From NCBI GenBank assembly GCA_002929135.1, contig PESC01000032.1, positions 56,399-120,398 of the forward strand: 64,000 nucleotides of DNA, in the 5' to 3' direction. This document shows positions 19,575 through 28,688 of the stretch, piece after piece. The translations under genes and the position numbers were made by a program. Numbering within the stretch: the stretch's first letter is position 1; each line of letters starts with the position of its first letter. Source of the DNA: Methylomonas sp. (GTDB taxonomy: Bacteria; Pseudomonadota; Gammaproteobacteria; Methylococcales; Methylomonadaceae). A model generated the notes under the pieces. It was not told the origin of the DNA. It made no database searches and saw only the letters and a program-made list of their open reading frames with translations.

Positions 19575-19613
19575 TACGCTCTCTGCTACCCCCCCATATT
19601 CAAGGAGCGAAAC

Positions 19614-20072
19614 ATGAGCAACGATCACAAAGTCATCCTGCTGGTCGAAGACAATCCTGATGACGAGGCACTGACCTTACGGGCTTTGCGCAAAAACAAC
19701 ATCCTCAACGAGGTCGTGGTGGTCAGGGACGGTGTAGAAGCCCTGGATCACCTGTTTGCAGGCGAAAGCCACAGCAATCGCGCCAGTGATGAACTGCCAC
19801 AATTGGTGTTGCTGGATTTGAAGCTGCCGAAACTGGATGGGCTGGAGGTGTTGAAACGCATCCGTTCCGACCTGCGTACTCAGTTTCTGCCCGTCGTCAT
19901 ACTCACCACCTCCAATGAAGACCGCGACATCCTGTCGAGCTACGAACTGGGTGCCAACAGCTTCATCCGCAAGCCGGTCGATTTCGAACAGTTCATGGAA
20001 GCGGTGCGTCAGTTGGGTTTGTACTGGCTGGTGCTCAATATTCCGCCGTACCCTGCCGGGGGGCATCGATGA
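19614..20072 (+). CDS. Single-domain response regulator (Rcp1-like)
   Basis: A 152-residue stand-alone receiver domain of the type paired with phytochrome-like and multi-PAS kinases. The acidic pair is in LLVEDNPDDEALT, the phosphorylated Asp68 in LVLLDLKLPKLDG, the threonine switch in VILTTSNED, and the conserved lysine in FIRKPVDFEQF. A GGAG site (CAAGGAGCG) precedes the ATG. It overlaps the next gene by four bases, so kinase, regulator and c-di-GMP enzyme probably form one operon and one pathway. Confidence 0.92.
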   Translation: MSNDHKVILLVEDNPDDEALTLRALRKNNILNEVVVVRDGVEALDHLFAGESHSNRASDELPQLVLLDLKLPKLDGLEVLKRIRSDLRTQFLPVVILTTSNEDRDILSSYELGANSFIRKPVDFEQFMEAVRQLGLYWLVLNIPPYPAGGHR

Positions 20073-21796
20073 CTCAGACTCTCTCGGTTTTGTTGATCGA
20101 AGATTCCGAAGACGACGCCCTGCTGCTGGAGCGGGAGCTGATACGGGGTGGGTACAAACCGTGCATTCACCGGGTCGACACCATCGAAGGCCTTTGTGCC
20201 GCACTGAACAACGGCGAATGGAGTTTGATCGTCAGCGATCACAGCCTGCCCGGATTCGGCTCCGACCTGGTTTTGCGCATGGTGAGCGAAAGCGGACTCG
20301 ACATACCGGTCATCATCGTATCCGGCAGCATCGGCGAAGAAGCCGCTGTCATGGCGATGAAGGCCGGCGCCAGCGATTACATCATGAAAGACAACATGGC
20401 GCGTCTGTCGCCCGCCATCGAACGCGAACTGCGCGAAGCCGAAATTCGTCGTCAGCAGCGCGAAGCCGAAAAAACCATACGCCACCTGGCTTTTTACGAC
20501 CCGCTGACCCAGTTGCCCAACCGCCGTTTGCTGCTCGACCGGCTGGCGCATGCCTTGCTGGCCAGCGCTCGCAGTCGGCATTACGGTGTCTTGCTGTATC
20601 TGGACATGGATCATTTCAAGAACCTCAACGACACCAAAGGCCATTACTACGGCGACATCTTTCTTCAGCAGGTCGCCGCGCGGCTGACCAATTGTGTGCG
20701 CGAAGACGATACCGTTGCCCGGCTCGGCGGCGACGAGTTCGTGGTGATGCTGGAAAACCAGGATCCATGCCCTGACCATGCGGCATTCCGTGCCAAGCTG
20801 GTCGGCGACAAGATCGTCGCGACACTCAGCCAGCCTTACAGCCTGAACGACTACCAATACTTTTCGTCGTGCAGCATCGGTATAGCCCTGTTCCACGGCG
20901 AGCGGAGCCAGCTGGATCATCTGCTGATTCAGGCCGATACCTCGATGTATGCGGCAAAAAAAGCCGGGCGCAACACCATCAGGTTTTTCGATCCCGCCAT
21001 GCAAAAAGCACTCGAACAACGAGTGGAGCTGGAACATGATTTGCGCCAGGCCCTCAGTCGACAGCAATTCCAGCTGTTTTACCAGCTGCAGGTCGATGAC
21101 CAGGGCCGGGTTTTGGGCGCGGAAGCCCTGATCCGCTGGCGGCATCCCGACAAAGGCTTGATTAGCCCGGCCGATTTCATTCCACTGGCCGAAGAAACCG
21201 GCCTGATAGAGCCTCTGGGTCGCTGGGTATTGGAAACCGCCTGTGCCCAGATCAAGACATGGGCGGTCTGCCCGTTTCGCCAGCATTTGACCGTCTCGGT
21301 CAACGTTAGCGCCGCGCAATTCATCCAGCCTAATTTCGTCGCCGTCGTGGAAAGTACCATCCGGCACGCCGGAATAGAGGTTGCCAGACTCAAACTCGAA
21401 CTCACCGAAAGCATGGTATTGCGTGATGTCGGTGACGCACTGGCCAAAATGAAGCAGCTCAACGCACTGGGTCTGGCTTTGTCGCTGGATGATTTCGGCA
21501 CCGGCTACTCATCGCTGGGTTATCTGCGGCAATTGCCGTTCCAGGAGCTGAAAATAGACCGCAGCTTCATCGACCGCGCACCCACCAACGATAACGATGC
21601 GTTTCTGGTGCAGATCATGATAGCCATGGGTCAGAAATTCGGCATGGAGGTGGTGGCCGAAGGCATGGAAACCGAGCAGCAGCTTGAATTGTTGAAACGC
21701 TACAACTGCAAAATCTTTCAGGGCTATCTATTCGCCAAGCCCATGGCGATTGCCGATCTGGACGCTGTTCTGTCCGCACATTTCGCCGCGGTTTGA
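20069..21796 (+). CDS. Response regulator with GGDEF and EAL domains
   Basis: A 575-residue c-di-GMP enzyme. An N-terminal receiver (acidic pair in EDSEDDALLL, Asp57 in SDHSLPGFG) is followed by a GGDEF domain with intact RLGGDEF at residues 220-224 and an EAL domain with intact EAL at 352-354 and the catalytic ELTES, DDFGTGYSS and KIDRSFI motifs. Both domains therefore look able to make or break c-di-GMP; which activity dominates cannot be read. It overlaps the upstream response regulator and is probably driven by the kinase at 16056-19574. Confidence 0.93.
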   Translation: MTQTLSVLLIEDSEDDALLLERELIRGGYKPCIHRVDTIEGLCAALNNGEWSLIVSDHSLPGFGSDLVLRMVSESGLDIPVIIVSGSIGEEAAVMAMKAGASDYIMKDNMARLSPAIERELREAEIRRQQREAEKTIRHLAFYDPLTQLPNRRLLLDRLAHALLASARSRHYGVLLYLDMDHFKNLNDTKGHYYGDIFLQQVAARLTNCVREDDTVARLGGDEFVVMLENQDPCPDHAAFRAKLVGDKIVATLSQPYSLNDYQYFSSCSIGIALFHGERSQLDHLLIQADTSMYAAKKAGRNTIRFFDPAMQKALEQRVELEHDLRQALSRQQFQLFYQLQVDDQGRVLGAEALIRWRHPDKGLISPADFIPLAEETGLIEPLGRWVLETACAQIKTWAVCPFRQHLTVSVNVSAAQFIQPNFVAVVESTIRHAGIEVARLKLELTESMVLRDVGDALAKMKQLNALGLALSLDDFGTGYSSLGYLRQLPFQELKIDRSFIDRAPTNDNDAFLVQIMIAMGQKFGMEVVAEGMETEQQLELLKRYNCKIFQGYLFAKPMAIADLDAVLSAHFAAV

Positions 21797-21864
21797 CCCA
21801 GCCATAGACTTGGGCGGATAGCGTCATCCGCAACAACCAGTCTTTTTTCTTGCGGGTGAATTTT

Positions 21865-21894
21865 CGCGTTCCCACGCTCCCGCGTGGGAACGCG
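21865..21894. repeat. Palindromic repeat, GTTCCCACGC family
   Basis: Perfect 13-base arms CGCGTTCCCACGC (21865-21877) and GCGTGGGAACGCG (21882-21894) with loop TCCC. Same family as the repeats at 33071, 34124, 50622-50879, 56405-56728, 62494-62602 and 63927. It lies 70 bases downstream of the GGDEF-EAL gene and could also act as a transcription terminator or mRNA stabiliser. Confidence 0.9.
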
Positions 21895-22181
21895 TGCCGG
21901 ACTCGATAGCCAGGGTGCCCGCCCGGTATGGATTGCCACGGAGACCGAGGCACAACCCGCCAAGAACCGCATCGCCACAGCAATTTCTTCGCATGTCAAC
22001 CGCTTATTCACAAAAGCGAAATGATCGGATCGACACGAAAGCGTCATGCGGCCAAGGGATTTGAGACAGATCAATTTATGCATCAAGCTGTTGATTTAAA
22101 ACAATTAAATTAGATGAATCAAATTTGGCCAATTTAACAAATTGGTAACAAAAACCGGCATTAAGCGCACTTGAACCAGAC

Positions 22182-22202
22182 TAATCCACAGAGTTATCCA
22201 CA
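22182..22202 (+). promoter_or_regulatory. Paired DnaA-box-like sequences upstream of priA
   Basis: TAATCCACA (22182-22190) and a perfect consensus DnaA box TTATCCACA (22194-22202) sit three bases apart in an AT-rich stretch (about 22080-22210) inside the 480-base gap between the GGDEF-EAL gene and priA. The rest of that gap holds one palindromic repeat (21865-21894) and no convincing gene. DnaA control of the replication-restart gene priA is an attractive inference but is unproven. Confidence 0.5.
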
Positions 22203-22278
22203 GATTTTGTGTGTAACCCGATTTAGTGCAATCAACATAACGAGTTAGCGGCCTAACATCGACCCATCATGAAAATAC

Positions 22279-24483
22279 ATGGCTAACTGTGAAACGCCCC
22301 GCAGTCCGATCGTCCAGGTGGCCATCGCCGTTCCGCTGCACCGGCTTTTCGACTACCTGCTGCCGCTTGATTTGTCGAGCGACGGCGTCATCGAACCGGG
22401 CATCCGCGTCCGCGTTCCGTTTGGCAAACATTACAAAACCGGCATCGTGATGGGGCTGACGCAGACGTCCGACATCCCGCCGGAACGCTTGAAAGCCATC
22501 GAACAAATACTGGATACGCAACCGCTGCTCAGCGATTCCGACTTCAAATTGCTGAGCTGGGCCAGCCGCTATTACCACCATCCACTGGGCGAGGTGGTGG
22601 CCACGGCGCTACCGGTTACCTTGCGCCAGGGCAAACCGGCTGTTGCCGCGACGGAGATTCGGTACATGCTGTCAGAGCAGGGCCACCAGGTCATTCCTGA
22701 GCAGTTGTCGCGTGCGCCCCGGCAACAGGCGTTGCTGGCCCGGTTGCAGGCGACGGCAACAACTCTGGCTGCCGATACGCCAGGCGCTGACAAAGCCGCG
22801 TTGAAAGCTTTGCTGGCCAAGGGTTTTCTGTGCGAAGTGTCCGTCACGCCTGCGCCCGTCTACCAACCCAAACCCGCGCTAGCGGCCAGCGCCGAGCAGC
22901 AAATGGCCATCGCCAGCGTCAGCGCTGATTTGGGCCGTTTTTCGGCATTCTTGCTGGAGGGCGTCACTGGCAGCGGCAAAACCGAGGTTTACATGCAGAT
23001 CATCGCCGACGTGCTGCAACGCGGCCTGCAAGTGCTGGTGCTGCTGCCGGAGATCACGCTGACACCGCAATTGGAGCAACGCTTCCGCGACCGTTTCGCC
23101 GTTGCTATCGTCTGCTACCACTCCAAACTCACCGACAGCCAGCGCCTGCACGCCTGGCTGGCCTTGCGCAGTGGCGATGCCGCCATTCTGCTGGGTACGC
23201 GCTCGGCCTTGTTCACCCCCATGGCCAAGCCGGGGCTAATCATTCTCGATGAAGAACACGATCCGTCATTCAAGCAGCAGGAAGGCTTTCGTTTTTCGGC
23301 GCGCGATGTCGCCATCGCCCGCGCCAAAATGCTGGATGTTCCCGTTCTGCTGGGATCGGCGACGCCGTCGTTGGAGAGTCTTTACAACGTGCAGCGTGGG
23401 CGCTACCGCTTGCTGACGCTGTCGGCCCGTGCCGGTCATGCCGTCGCGCCGCAGTTCACCCTGCTGGACATACGCAACAAGCCGCTGGATGCCGGGCTGT
23501 CCGAACCCTTGATTGCTCTGATGCGTTCGACGCTGGCGCAAGGCCAGCAGGTGTTGCTGTTTCTGAACCGGCGCGGCTTTGCACCGGTGCTGATCTGTCA
23601 TGGCTGCGGCTGGGTTGCCCGTTGCGGCCATTGCGATGCCAATCTGGTGATTCATGCCGGTGAACGACGTTTACGCTGTCATCATTGCAACAGCGAGCAA
23701 CGCCTGCCTGATCTATGCCCGGCCTGCGGCAGCGTTGAATTGCATCCTTTGGGCATGGGCACCGAACGCATCGAGCAAAGCCTGGCCAGCCTGTTCCCCG
23801 ATCAAACCGTTGTTCGCCTCGACCGTGACACCACACAACGCAAGGGTGCACTGGAACACTATCTGGACAAGATCAACCAGGGCGAAGCCAGCATCATCCT
23901 CGGTACGCAGATGTTGGCCAAGGGTCATCATTTCCCCGGCGTGACGCTGGTGGCCATCGTCGACATCGACAGCGGTCTGTTCAGCATCGACTTTCATGCC
24001 GCCGAGAAGCTGGCGCAGATGATTGTGCAAGTGGGTGGCCGTGCCGGACGTGCCGACAAACCGGGGCGTGTCATTCTGCAAACCCGTCAGCCCGAGCACC
24101 CGTTGCTGACGATGCTGCTGACACAAGGCTACCCGGCCTTTGCCAGGCTGGCGCTGGCCGAGCGCCAGCAAGCCGGTTTGCCACCCTTCAGTCATCAGGC
24201 CCTGATTCGTGCCCACGCCAGTCACGCAGGGCCAGTGCAACAGTTTTTGCATGCCGTTGCTGCCTTGTTGCGCCAGTTCGATTCACAGGTTGCCGTGTTG
24301 GGTCCGGTGTCGGCGCCCATGGCCCGCCGCGCCGGTCAGTTCCGCTTCCAGCTTTTGTTGCAAAGCCCAAACCGCCAGGCCTTGCACCAACGGCTAGACG
24401 CCGTTTTGCCTGCCATCGCGCAGATCAAGGCGGCGAAAACAGTGCGCTGGTCGCTCGACATCGACCCGGTGGATTTGTATTGA
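22279..24483 (+). CDS. priA: Primosomal protein N' (replication restart helicase PriA)
   Basis: Superfamily 2 DNA helicase that reloads the replisome at stalled forks. The 734-residue protein has the N-terminal fork-DNA-binding domain, Walker A in EGVTGSGKTEVYMQII near residue 235, the DEEHD helicase motif II, and the zinc-binding cysteines inserted between the helicase lobes (CHGCGWVARCGHC ... CHHCNSEQRLPDLCPACGS). No SD of note was seen before the ATG at 22279. Two DnaA-box-like sites lie about 80 bases upstream. It is apparently monocistronic. Confidence 0.96.
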   Translation: MANCETPRSPIVQVAIAVPLHRLFDYLLPLDLSSDGVIEPGIRVRVPFGKHYKTGIVMGLTQTSDIPPERLKAIEQILDTQPLLSDSDFKLLSWASRYYHHPLGEVVATALPVTLRQGKPAVAATEIRYMLSEQGHQVIPEQLSRAPRQQALLARLQATATTLAADTPGADKAALKALLAKGFLCEVSVTPAPVYQPKPALAASAEQQMAIASVSADLGRFSAFLLEGVTGSGKTEVYMQIIADVLQRGLQVLVLLPEITLTPQLEQRFRDRFAVAIVCYHSKLTDSQRLHAWLALRSGDAAILLGTRSALFTPMAKPGLIILDEEHDPSFKQQEGFRFSARDVAIARAKMLDVPVLLGSATPSLESLYNVQRGRYRLLTLSARAGHAVAPQFTLLDIRNKPLDAGLSEPLIALMRSTLAQGQQVLLFLNRRGFAPVLICHGCGWVARCGHCDANLVIHAGERRLRCHHCNSEQRLPDLCPACGSVELHPLGMGTERIEQSLASLFPDQTVVRLDRDTTQRKGALEHYLDKINQGEASIILGTQMLAKGHHFPGVTLVAIVDIDSGLFSIDFHAAEKLAQMIVQVGGRAGRADKPGRVILQTRQPEHPLLTMLLTQGYPAFARLALAERQQAGLPPFSHQALIRAHASHAGPVQQFLHAVAALLRQFDSQVAVLGPVSAPMARRAGQFRFQLLLQSPNRQALHQRLDAVLPAIAQIKAAKTVRWSLDIDPVDLY

Positions 24484-24714
24484 AGTGGTTTTCCAGCGAT
24501 TTATCACGCATCCGTGGATTCGCTGAATAGTTACCGCGAAAGTTTGTCTGGGGGCATCCCAGCCCCAACAAGCGGTAAAACCCACGAACGATTGCCAACG
24601 CCTGTTTGGTTGTTTAATTGTCAAGCATTCACTTTCAAATGGTATTCGAAGTGTTTCTGCAAACAATTCAATAACCTACGATTCTAGTCAAGAAATTATG
24701 ACAGACTCGTGAAT

Positions 24715-24738
24715 GATTGTTTGTTTTTGAGAAACAAT
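24715..24738. promoter_or_regulatory. Inverted repeat upstream of small membrane gene
   Basis: Seven-base arms ATTGTTT (24715-24721) and AAACAAT (24732-24738) with a 10-base spacer. They lie just upstream of a promoter-like sequence, in the position of a regulator-binding site. The remainder of the 24484-24827 gap shows no gene. Confidence 0.35.
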
Positions 24739-24757
24739 GAATGCGCTATACAGTCGA

Positions 24758-24785
24758 TTGTAAATGAAAAATATGCCGCTATAGT
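24758..24785 (+). promoter_or_regulatory. Possible sigma-70 promoter for small membrane gene
   Basis: TTGTAA (24758-24763) and TATAGT (24780-24785) with a 16-base spacer, 42 bases before the ATG at 24828. Match to consensus is moderate and was judged by eye. Confidence 0.35.
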
Positions 24786-24827
24786 GAAGCTGCTTTTATT
24801 TTTCGACTAAAACAGTCAGGAGTCTTT

Positions 24828-24989
24828 ATGAACAAATCAGCCAACCTTTACCGCGACATCGCTACCGGTCTTTTCTTTACCACCGGCATATTCGGCTTCA
24901 TGTCGGGTGAATTCATTCTTTCAACCATGCTGTTTGGTGCGGCAACCATTTCCAGCAACCTTAATTTCAAAGGCTCTTTCCGTGCCTAA
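24828..24989 (+). CDS. Small hydrophobic protein, 53 residues
   Basis: An unrecognised 53-residue protein, MNKSANLYRDIATGLFFTTG to GSFRA at the end. It has two short hydrophobic stretches (about residues 12-25 and 30-43), so it is probably membrane-associated. Support for it being real: a good AGGAG site at 24818-24822, five bases before the ATG; a promoter-like sequence and an inverted repeat upstream; and a hairpin downstream. It lies between priA and the opposite-strand msbA and does not overlap either. No function can be assigned. Confidence 0.65.
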   Translation: MNKSANLYRDIATGLFFTTGIFGFMSGEFILSTMLFGAATISSNLNFKGSFRA

Positions 24990-25016
24990 TCCATCAACCT
25001 CTCTGGCCACTATCGC

Positions 25017-25037
25017 CCCGCTTCTTTTCGAAGCGGG
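25017..25037. terminator. Hairpin between the small membrane gene and msbA
   Basis: Eight-base perfect stem CCCGCTTC/GAAGCGGG (25017-25024 and 25030-25037) with loop TTTTC, in the short gap between two convergent genes. There is no clear U-tract on either strand, so termination is possible in both directions but not certain. Confidence 0.5.
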
Positions 25038-25043
25038 TGCGTT

Positions 25044-26807
25044 TCAAGCCTCATCCCTGAATTGCATTTTGTGCAAGCGGGCATAAGCCCCGTTCAATTC
25101 CAGCAAAGCCGCGTGTGAACCGGCTTCGACTATCCGCCCTTTCTCCATCACCAGAATCACATCGGCATTTTCTATTGTCGACAAGCGATGCGCGACCACC
25201 AAACTGGTTCTGCCACGCATGACCTGGTTCAAAGCCGCCTGAATGTAGCGTTCCGATTCGGTATCCAGCGCCGAAGTCGCCTCATCCAGAATCAGAATCG
25301 GTGCGTTTTTCAGCAAAGCTCTGGCTAAAGCCAGGCGCTGACGTTGACCACCCGACAATTTGACGCCGTTTTCACCGATTTCGGTATCCAGGCCTTGCGG
25401 CATTTTGCTGATGAAATCCATGGCATAGGCATCGCGCGCCGCTTGTTCGATGCGCTTTCGTTCGACACCCTGAAGCCTGCCATAGGCAATGTTGTCGGCA
25501 ACACTGGCGTTGAACAGCGTCACATTCTGGGTCACCAGGGCAATCTGACGCCTAAGACTGGCCAGCGTGTAATGTTTCAGCTCAATGCCGTCGATCAGGA
25601 TTTCGCCTTCGCTGTAGTCGTAAAAACGCGGTAACAGATTGATTAACGTACTTTTGCCACCGCCCGAGGCGCCGACCAGCGCAACCGACTGGCCGGGTTC
25701 TATCGTCAAATCGATGCCCCGAAGCGCGTCATCCTCTGCCCCCGGATAATGAAAATACAGGTTTTTGAATTCGATCCTGCCTTGACAGCGTTCGATGTCG
25801 ATATCGCCCGCATCCATTTCCGTTGGTTGATCCAGAGCCTCGAACAAGGTTTCGGCGGCCGCGATGCCGCGCAGAATCTCGGCGTTGGCATCGCTCAGGC
25901 TGCGTATGGGTTTGGGCAACAGAAAGGCGGCGGTAAAAAAGCCCACGAATTCGCCCGGGCTGGAATTCTGCATGATGATCAAGGCCGCATACATCATGCC
26001 GGCCAGCGCGAATGAAATCAGCAGCTGCATCAACGGGTTGTTCAGCGATACCGTCATGATCAGCTTGCGGTATTGCTTGCGGTTTTCCAGGCTGCGCTGC
26101 TTGAAACGCTGGCGCTCGTAGGGTTCACCACCAAAACTCTTGACGATGCGATTGCCGTGGACGGCTTCCGAGGTGATTTGCGTGATGTCGCCCACCGTAT
26201 CCTGCATGTTGCGGCTCAAACGCTTCAGGCGCTTGCCAACATAGCGCACCATCATCGCCACTGCGGGTGCAATAGCCAGAAAAATCAACGACAGCCGCCA
26301 GTCGGTGTAGATCAGATAGGCCAGCAAACCCATGGCGGTAAAACTTTCCCGCACCAGCGAACGCACCGAATCGGTCGTCGCCCGGGTGACTTCGCCGATA
26401 TTGTTGGTGATCCGGGAAATCATGTAACCGCTGTTGTGGCTGTCGAAATAGGCCACTGGCAACCGGGTGTAGTGATCGAAAATAGCGCAGCGCAAAGTGT
26501 GAACGACATTGCCGGAAATGCGCGCCAGGTAGTAATTGCCCAGAAACGACCCCACACCCCGAACCAGAAACAGGCCGATGAACAGAAACGGCAACCAGGC
26601 GATCTCCGAGCGTTTGTCGGTTTGAAAGCTGTCGATGATGTGCTGAATCAGCATCACCACAGCCGGTTCGGTGGCGGCGTAAATGGCAAAGCCCACGGTG
26701 CTGACCAGGAATAGCCGCCAGTACGGCAGCACGAAGCGCATCAAACGCTTGTATACTTGCGCATCGCCCGATGCGCCGCCCGACTCATTCAGTGTGTTCA
26801 ATTCCAC
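25044..26807 (-). CDS. msbA: Lipid A export ATP-binding/permease protein MsbA
   Basis: Half-size ABC exporter that flips lipid A-core across the inner membrane. The 587-residue protein has an N-terminal six-helix membrane domain (about 20-320) and a C-terminal ATPase with Walker A VGASGGGKSTLINL, the signature LSGGQRQRLALARAL and Walker B ILILDEATSALD. Its start codon at 26807 is only 18 bases from the start of the divergent LPS glycosyltransferase gene, which ties both to LPS assembly. No lpxK is adjacent, unlike in E. coli. Confidence 0.94.
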   Translation of the reverse strand: MELNTLNESGGASGDAQVYKRLMRFVLPYWRLFLVSTVGFAIYAATEPAVVMLIQHIIDSFQTDKRSEIAWLPFLFIGLFLVRGVGSFLGNYYLARISGNVVHTLRCAIFDHYTRLPVAYFDSHNSGYMISRITNNIGEVTRATTDSVRSLVRESFTAMGLLAYLIYTDWRLSLIFLAIAPAVAMMVRYVGKRLKRLSRNMQDTVGDITQITSEAVHGNRIVKSFGGEPYERQRFKQRSLENRKQYRKLIMTVSLNNPLMQLLISFALAGMMYAALIIMQNSSPGEFVGFFTAAFLLPKPIRSLSDANAEILRGIAAAETLFEALDQPTEMDAGDIDIERCQGRIEFKNLYFHYPGAEDDALRGIDLTIEPGQSVALVGASGGGKSTLINLLPRFYDYSEGEILIDGIELKHYTLASLRRQIALVTQNVTLFNASVADNIAYGRLQGVERKRIEQAARDAYAMDFISKMPQGLDTEIGENGVKLSGGQRQRLALARALLKNAPILILDEATSALDTESERYIQAALNQVMRGRTSLVVAHRLSTIENADVILVMEKGRIVEAGSHAALLELNGAYARLHKMQFRDEA

Positions 26808-26825
26808 TCCTCAATAAACGACCGG

Positions 26826-27926
26826 ATGCCTGTTTCACATGACACCAAACCAGCCGGGCACTATACACAGCCTGAACGCATTCTGGTGATAACCTGGCGT
26901 TATCTTGGCGACACATTGCTGGTCACACCGCTGATACGCTCGCTGAAAAACGCCTACCCTGATGCCCGCATCGACGTGTTACTGCCCGCTGGCAATGTCG
27001 GCATGTTGGCAGGCAACCCTGATATTGCATCGCTCATCACAGTACCCGTCAAACCCAGCGTGTTCGAATTGCTGGCACTGATAAAAAACCATTACAAACG
27101 CTATGACCTGGCCATTGCTACGCAAGCCAGCGACCGTCCGGCATTGCTGGCTGCGCTATCGGGCAAAATTAGCGCCGGTTTCGTTGTCGAAAACAACAAA
27201 AAAGCCTGGTGGATCAAACGCCTGCTGACGCTGCCGCTGGTGTTTGCCGAAAACCACCGCCATGCCGTTATCGAAAACCTGCGATTTTGTGAGTTGCTGA
27301 ACATAGACGCCGATTACACGGTAAGCCCACCCCAAACAACCTCGCCGCCGACATTGCCTGTAGTGCCTTACGTGGTTCTGCATATCATGCCGCAATGGCG
27401 TTTCAAGCAATGGCATGCAGCGGGCTGGTTGCAATTGATGCATTTTTTTCACGAGCGCGGCTATGGCATTGTTTTCACCGGCAGCCCTCACGCCGAGGAA
27501 CAATCCGTTCTGCGTGGCTTGCAACAGCAATCGGGCATTCCGCTGCTGAATCTGGCTGGTCAACTATCACTGGCCGAACTCACGCATGTCATTGGTCACG
27601 CTAAATTATTCGTCGGCCCCGATACCGGCATCACCCACCTGGCCGCCGCAACCGGTACGCTGACCTTTGCCTTGTTCGGCCCGACGGATCCTGCACGGTG
27701 GGCACCGTGGCCATCGAGCCACGCAAGTGCAACACCGCCTTTTGCGTCGTGGGGTTCGCAGCGTGTCGGCAATGTTTATCTGCTTCAGGGATACGTTGAT
27801 CGAAGCTGTCTGCCATGCCAGCAGGAAGGCTGCGAAAAGCATCGAAACAGCCATAGTCACTGTCTGGATCAATTGTCTGCCCGCTTCGTTATCGACAGCA
27901 TAGACACCACATTGGGCAATCGATGA
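26826..27926 (+). CDS. Glycosyltransferase family 9 (heptosyltransferase-like)
   Basis: Probable LPS-core heptosyltransferase of the WaaC/F/Q family, working on the cytoplasmic face of the inner membrane. ATG 26826 is preferred because the family N-terminus begins close to RILVITWRYLGDTLLVTPLIRSLKNAYP; upstream frame runs into the msbA start. The C-terminal nucleotide-sugar site reads FVGPDTGITHLAAATGTLTFALFGPTDPARWAPW. It is 366 residues long. A cysteine cluster near the end (CLPCQQEGCEKHRNSHSHC) resembles that of WaaQ-like members. First of five LPS genes on this strand. Confidence 0.86.
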   Translation: MPVSHDTKPAGHYTQPERILVITWRYLGDTLLVTPLIRSLKNAYPDARIDVLLPAGNVGMLAGNPDIASLITVPVKPSVFELLALIKNHYKRYDLAIATQASDRPALLAALSGKISAGFVVENNKKAWWIKRLLTLPLVFAENHRHAVIENLRFCELLNIDADYTVSPPQTTSPPTLPVVPYVVLHIMPQWRFKQWHAAGWLQLMHFFHERGYGIVFTGSPHAEEQSVLRGLQQQSGIPLLNLAGQLSLAELTHVIGHAKLFVGPDTGITHLAAATGTLTFALFGPTDPARWAPWPSSHASATPPFASWGSQRVGNVYLLQGYVDRSCLPCQQEGCEKHRNSHSHCLDQLSARFVIDSIDTTLGNR

Positions 27927-27938
27927 GCCACTAGCAAT

Positions 27939-28685
27939 ATGTCCGACGTAACCTTCAATGAAGCCATGAATTTCACCAAACCTGATCTCATTTTGGTATT
28001 GAACGTCAAACGCTTCACGCAACGTCGTGCGTTCATGGAAAGTCAGTTGAAAAAGCTGGGCCTGAATGCCGAATTCATATTCGACTGGGACATTGAGGAT
28101 TTGAATGACACCATTGTCGACCAATACTTCACAGACCGGTCGTTGCGCCAGGCCCAGCAATCCTGCGCCTTGAAACATGTCGTTGCCTTGCAGAAAATTG
28201 CCGACAGCCACTGCCAGTTCGCCCTCGTTCTGGAAGATGACGCGGTATTCGCCGACGATTTTCTGTTGGGTTTGCATCGTGCGATGGCGCAAAGCCAGAA
28301 TTTTCCTGGCGACAAAATCATTTACATTGGCTCTGGTGGCAATTTCTTCACACCCAAAAGCCAGCGCAAAGCCGGGCAATATCTCTACCCCGGCCATCGC
28401 GGACGTTTTGCCGATTCGTATCTGCTCGACAGCCAAACCGCGCGCAAACGCCTGGACTGGATAGCCCGGCACAAAATAAGCCTGGCCATCGACAATCAGT
28501 TCGACACCATGGATCGTTTGCTTGGCATTCAACTGTTATGGCTGGAACACCCCGTCGTTGAGCAGGGCAGCAAAAATGGTTTATTTCAAAGCGCGGTGGA
28601 AAACGACCCACCGCCCTGGCTCAAGGGCTGGTTGTTCCGCTGGGAAAAGCTCAAACGCAAATACATTTACCAACTCTGGCGTTGA
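27939..28685 (+). CDS. Glycosyltransferase family 25 protein
   Basis: LPS/lipooligosaccharide glycosyltransferase of the LOB1/Lex1 type, 248 residues. The family begins with an LVLNVKRFTQRRAFMESQLKKLG-like segment, here at residues 14-36, and carries an acidic metal-binding motif in LVLEDDAVFADDF. No membrane helix is visible. It lies between the heptosyltransferase-like gene and the O-antigen ligase gene with gaps of 12 and 3 bases, so it is part of the same LPS operon. Sugar specificity unknown. Confidence 0.82.
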   Translation: MSDVTFNEAMNFTKPDLILVLNVKRFTQRRAFMESQLKKLGLNAEFIFDWDIEDLNDTIVDQYFTDRSLRQAQQSCALKHVVALQKIADSHCQFALVLEDDAVFADDFLLGLHRAMAQSQNFPGDKIIYIGSGGNFFTPKSQRKAGQYLYPGHRGRFADSYLLDSQTARKRLDWIARHKISLAIDNQFDTMDRLLGIQLLWLEHPVVEQGSKNGLFQSAVENDPPPWLKGWLFRWEKLKRKYIYQLWR

Positions 28686-28688
28686 ATC

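Noticed and set aside
20009..21367. A 452-codon open frame on the minus strand
   Set aside because: It is antisense to the REC-GGDEF-EAL gene and shows no domain pattern.
22080..22278. Chromosome replication origin
   Set aside because: Only two clear DnaA boxes were seen, with no dnaA, dnaN, mnmG or parAB genes nearby and no repeated AT-rich 13-mers.
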